A stretch of 14,054 nt of DNA. Origin: UBA3871 sp041797745 (GTDB lineage Bacteria > Bacillota > Clostridia > Peptostreptococcales > Anaerovoracaceae). Within the stretch, counting starts at the first letter, position 1, and the number at the start of each line of letters is the position of its first letter. A program made the translations under genes and the position numbers. Location of the stretch: positions 1 through 14,054 of the forward strand of contig JBHBZU010000016.1 of NCBI GenBank assembly GCA_041797745.1, given 5' to 3'. The notes beneath the pieces were generated by a model. It worked only from the letters and a program-made list of their open reading frames with translations. It searched no databases and was not told the DNA's origin. This document shows, one piece after another, positions 13,429 through 14,054 of the stretch.

Positions 13429-14054
13429 ATGAAAAAAACAGGTTTAGCCGGAAAACTGGTGCGTAAAACCATTCTCATCATGGTTTTACTCTTTGCAGTA
13501 GCCTTGGTTATTCTTAGTTTAGTACTTTCCGGTCAGGTAAAGGCTACTACTAATGAAAAGCTCATGCTATCCGCAGACAACATTTCACAAGAAACGGCAG
13601 AGTTCTTTAAATTACATGCTGCTATTACAGAGCAGTATGCGAAAGACTTATCGGTAATCAGCTTTATGGAAAGTGAAAAAGCAAACCCTATGGATTTGTA
13701 CAAACATCCGCAGTGGGATACTGTCCAAAAACAGCTGGAAAGCACATATGATTTATATTCAGATACATTAGTTGAGTTATATATTGCCAGCTGGTATGTT
13801 CAGGATTTAGGGTCATCCACAGGTGACGTTATGAGCAGAGATTATCCGGGTGGACTTGATATTTACACAAGATATTGGCTCACAGGACCTAAGGAAACAG
13901 GTCAAACAGTTTACACCGCTCCTTATGTGGACGGGCAGACGGGAAATGTGGTTTGTACCATAGCTTCTCCTATTACAAATGCAAATGGAGAATTTCTCGG
14001 AAGCGTTTGTATAGACTTTTATTTAACTCGTGATCGTGACGTATTTGCAGGCAC
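13429..14054 (+). CDS. dCACHE-type transmembrane sensor, N-terminal part (methyl-accepting chemotaxis protein or similar)
   Basis: Partial gene, running off the right edge after 208 residues. The start is set by AGGAGG at 13417-13422 with a 6-nt spacer. A short basic N-terminus is followed by one membrane helix (about 14-35), then an extracellular region. That region begins with a long helix (ATTNEKLMLSADNISQETAEFF) and continues into a CACHE ligand-binding fold: TRYW (147-150, like the R-W/Y motif that binds amino acids or other small ligands), VYTAPYVDGQTGNVV (161-175), then SPITNANGEFLGSVCIDF (180-197). This is the usual N-terminal half of chemoreceptors, diguanylate cyclases and some kinases. 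The second membrane helix, HAMP and output domain lie beyond the window, so its output is unknown. Its promoter carries its own operator. Confidence 0.85.
   Translation, partial: MKKTGLAGKLVRKTILIMVLLFAVALVILSLVLSGQVKATTNEKLMLSADNISQETAEFFKLHAAITEQYAKDLSVISFMESEKANPMDLYKHPQWDTVQKQLESTYDLYSDTLVELYIASWYVQDLGSSTGDVMSRDYPGGLDIYTRYWLTGPKETGQTVYTAPYVDGQTGNVVCTIASPITNANGEFLGSVCIDFYLTRDRDVFAG

Overview
The window looks like a low-to-mid GC, Gram-positive (monoderm) anaerobe of the Clostridia. The reasons are an LPXTG-anchored surface protein with a matching sortase, strong AGGAGG-type ribosome binding sites, many A/T-rich intrinsic terminators, a CmpB-type membrane protein and a class I cyclic-di-GMP (GEMM) riboswitch. 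I cannot place it to genus.

Region 1 (1-4147) is ordinary housekeeping on the + strand. It holds the last codons of a probable glutamyl-tRNA synthetase, then a tight three-gene cluster (TSUP-family anion permease, M20 metallo-amidohydrolase, CmpB-type membrane protein with a coiled-coil tail), then xpt with its own strong promoter and terminator. Region 2 (4106-6342) is on the - strand: a truncated Fic-domain remnant lying against the 3' end of a HAD hydrolase gene, then a degenerate 18-bp tandem repeat, then a class D-like sortase with a long Gly/Ser-rich tail.

Region 3 (6499-13143) is the most interesting part. It holds two small unrecognised proteins that share a WQG-VKW module, followed by a very large cell-wall-anchored adhesin (1616 aa: signal peptide, vWA/MIDAS domain, about eleven MucBP-like beta repeats, LPKTG anchor). 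The adhesin mRNA leader carries a c-di-GMP-I aptamer directly joined to an intrinsic terminator. Upstream of all three genes are copies of one motif, TGTGAC-N5-TGTGAC, with an 11-bp repeat period. This is the architecture of an OmpR/PhoB/WalR-type response-regulator box. The layout suggests one envelope or adhesion regulon with two layers of control: a response regulator at initiation and c-di-GMP at termination. An 18-bp palindrome, present twice 33 bp apart, and an extended -10 promoter lie further upstream in the same intergenic region.

Region 4 (13286-14054) starts a dCACHE-type sensor (methyl-accepting chemotaxis protein or GGDEF/kinase; its output domain is outside the window). It has a clear promoter whose -35/-10 spacer is filled by an inverted repeat that is part of a triple half-site operator. 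If the output domain were GGDEF or EAL, this gene could supply the second messenger read by the adhesin riboswitch, but that cannot be seen here. No tRNA, rRNA, CRISPR array or insertion sequence was found.
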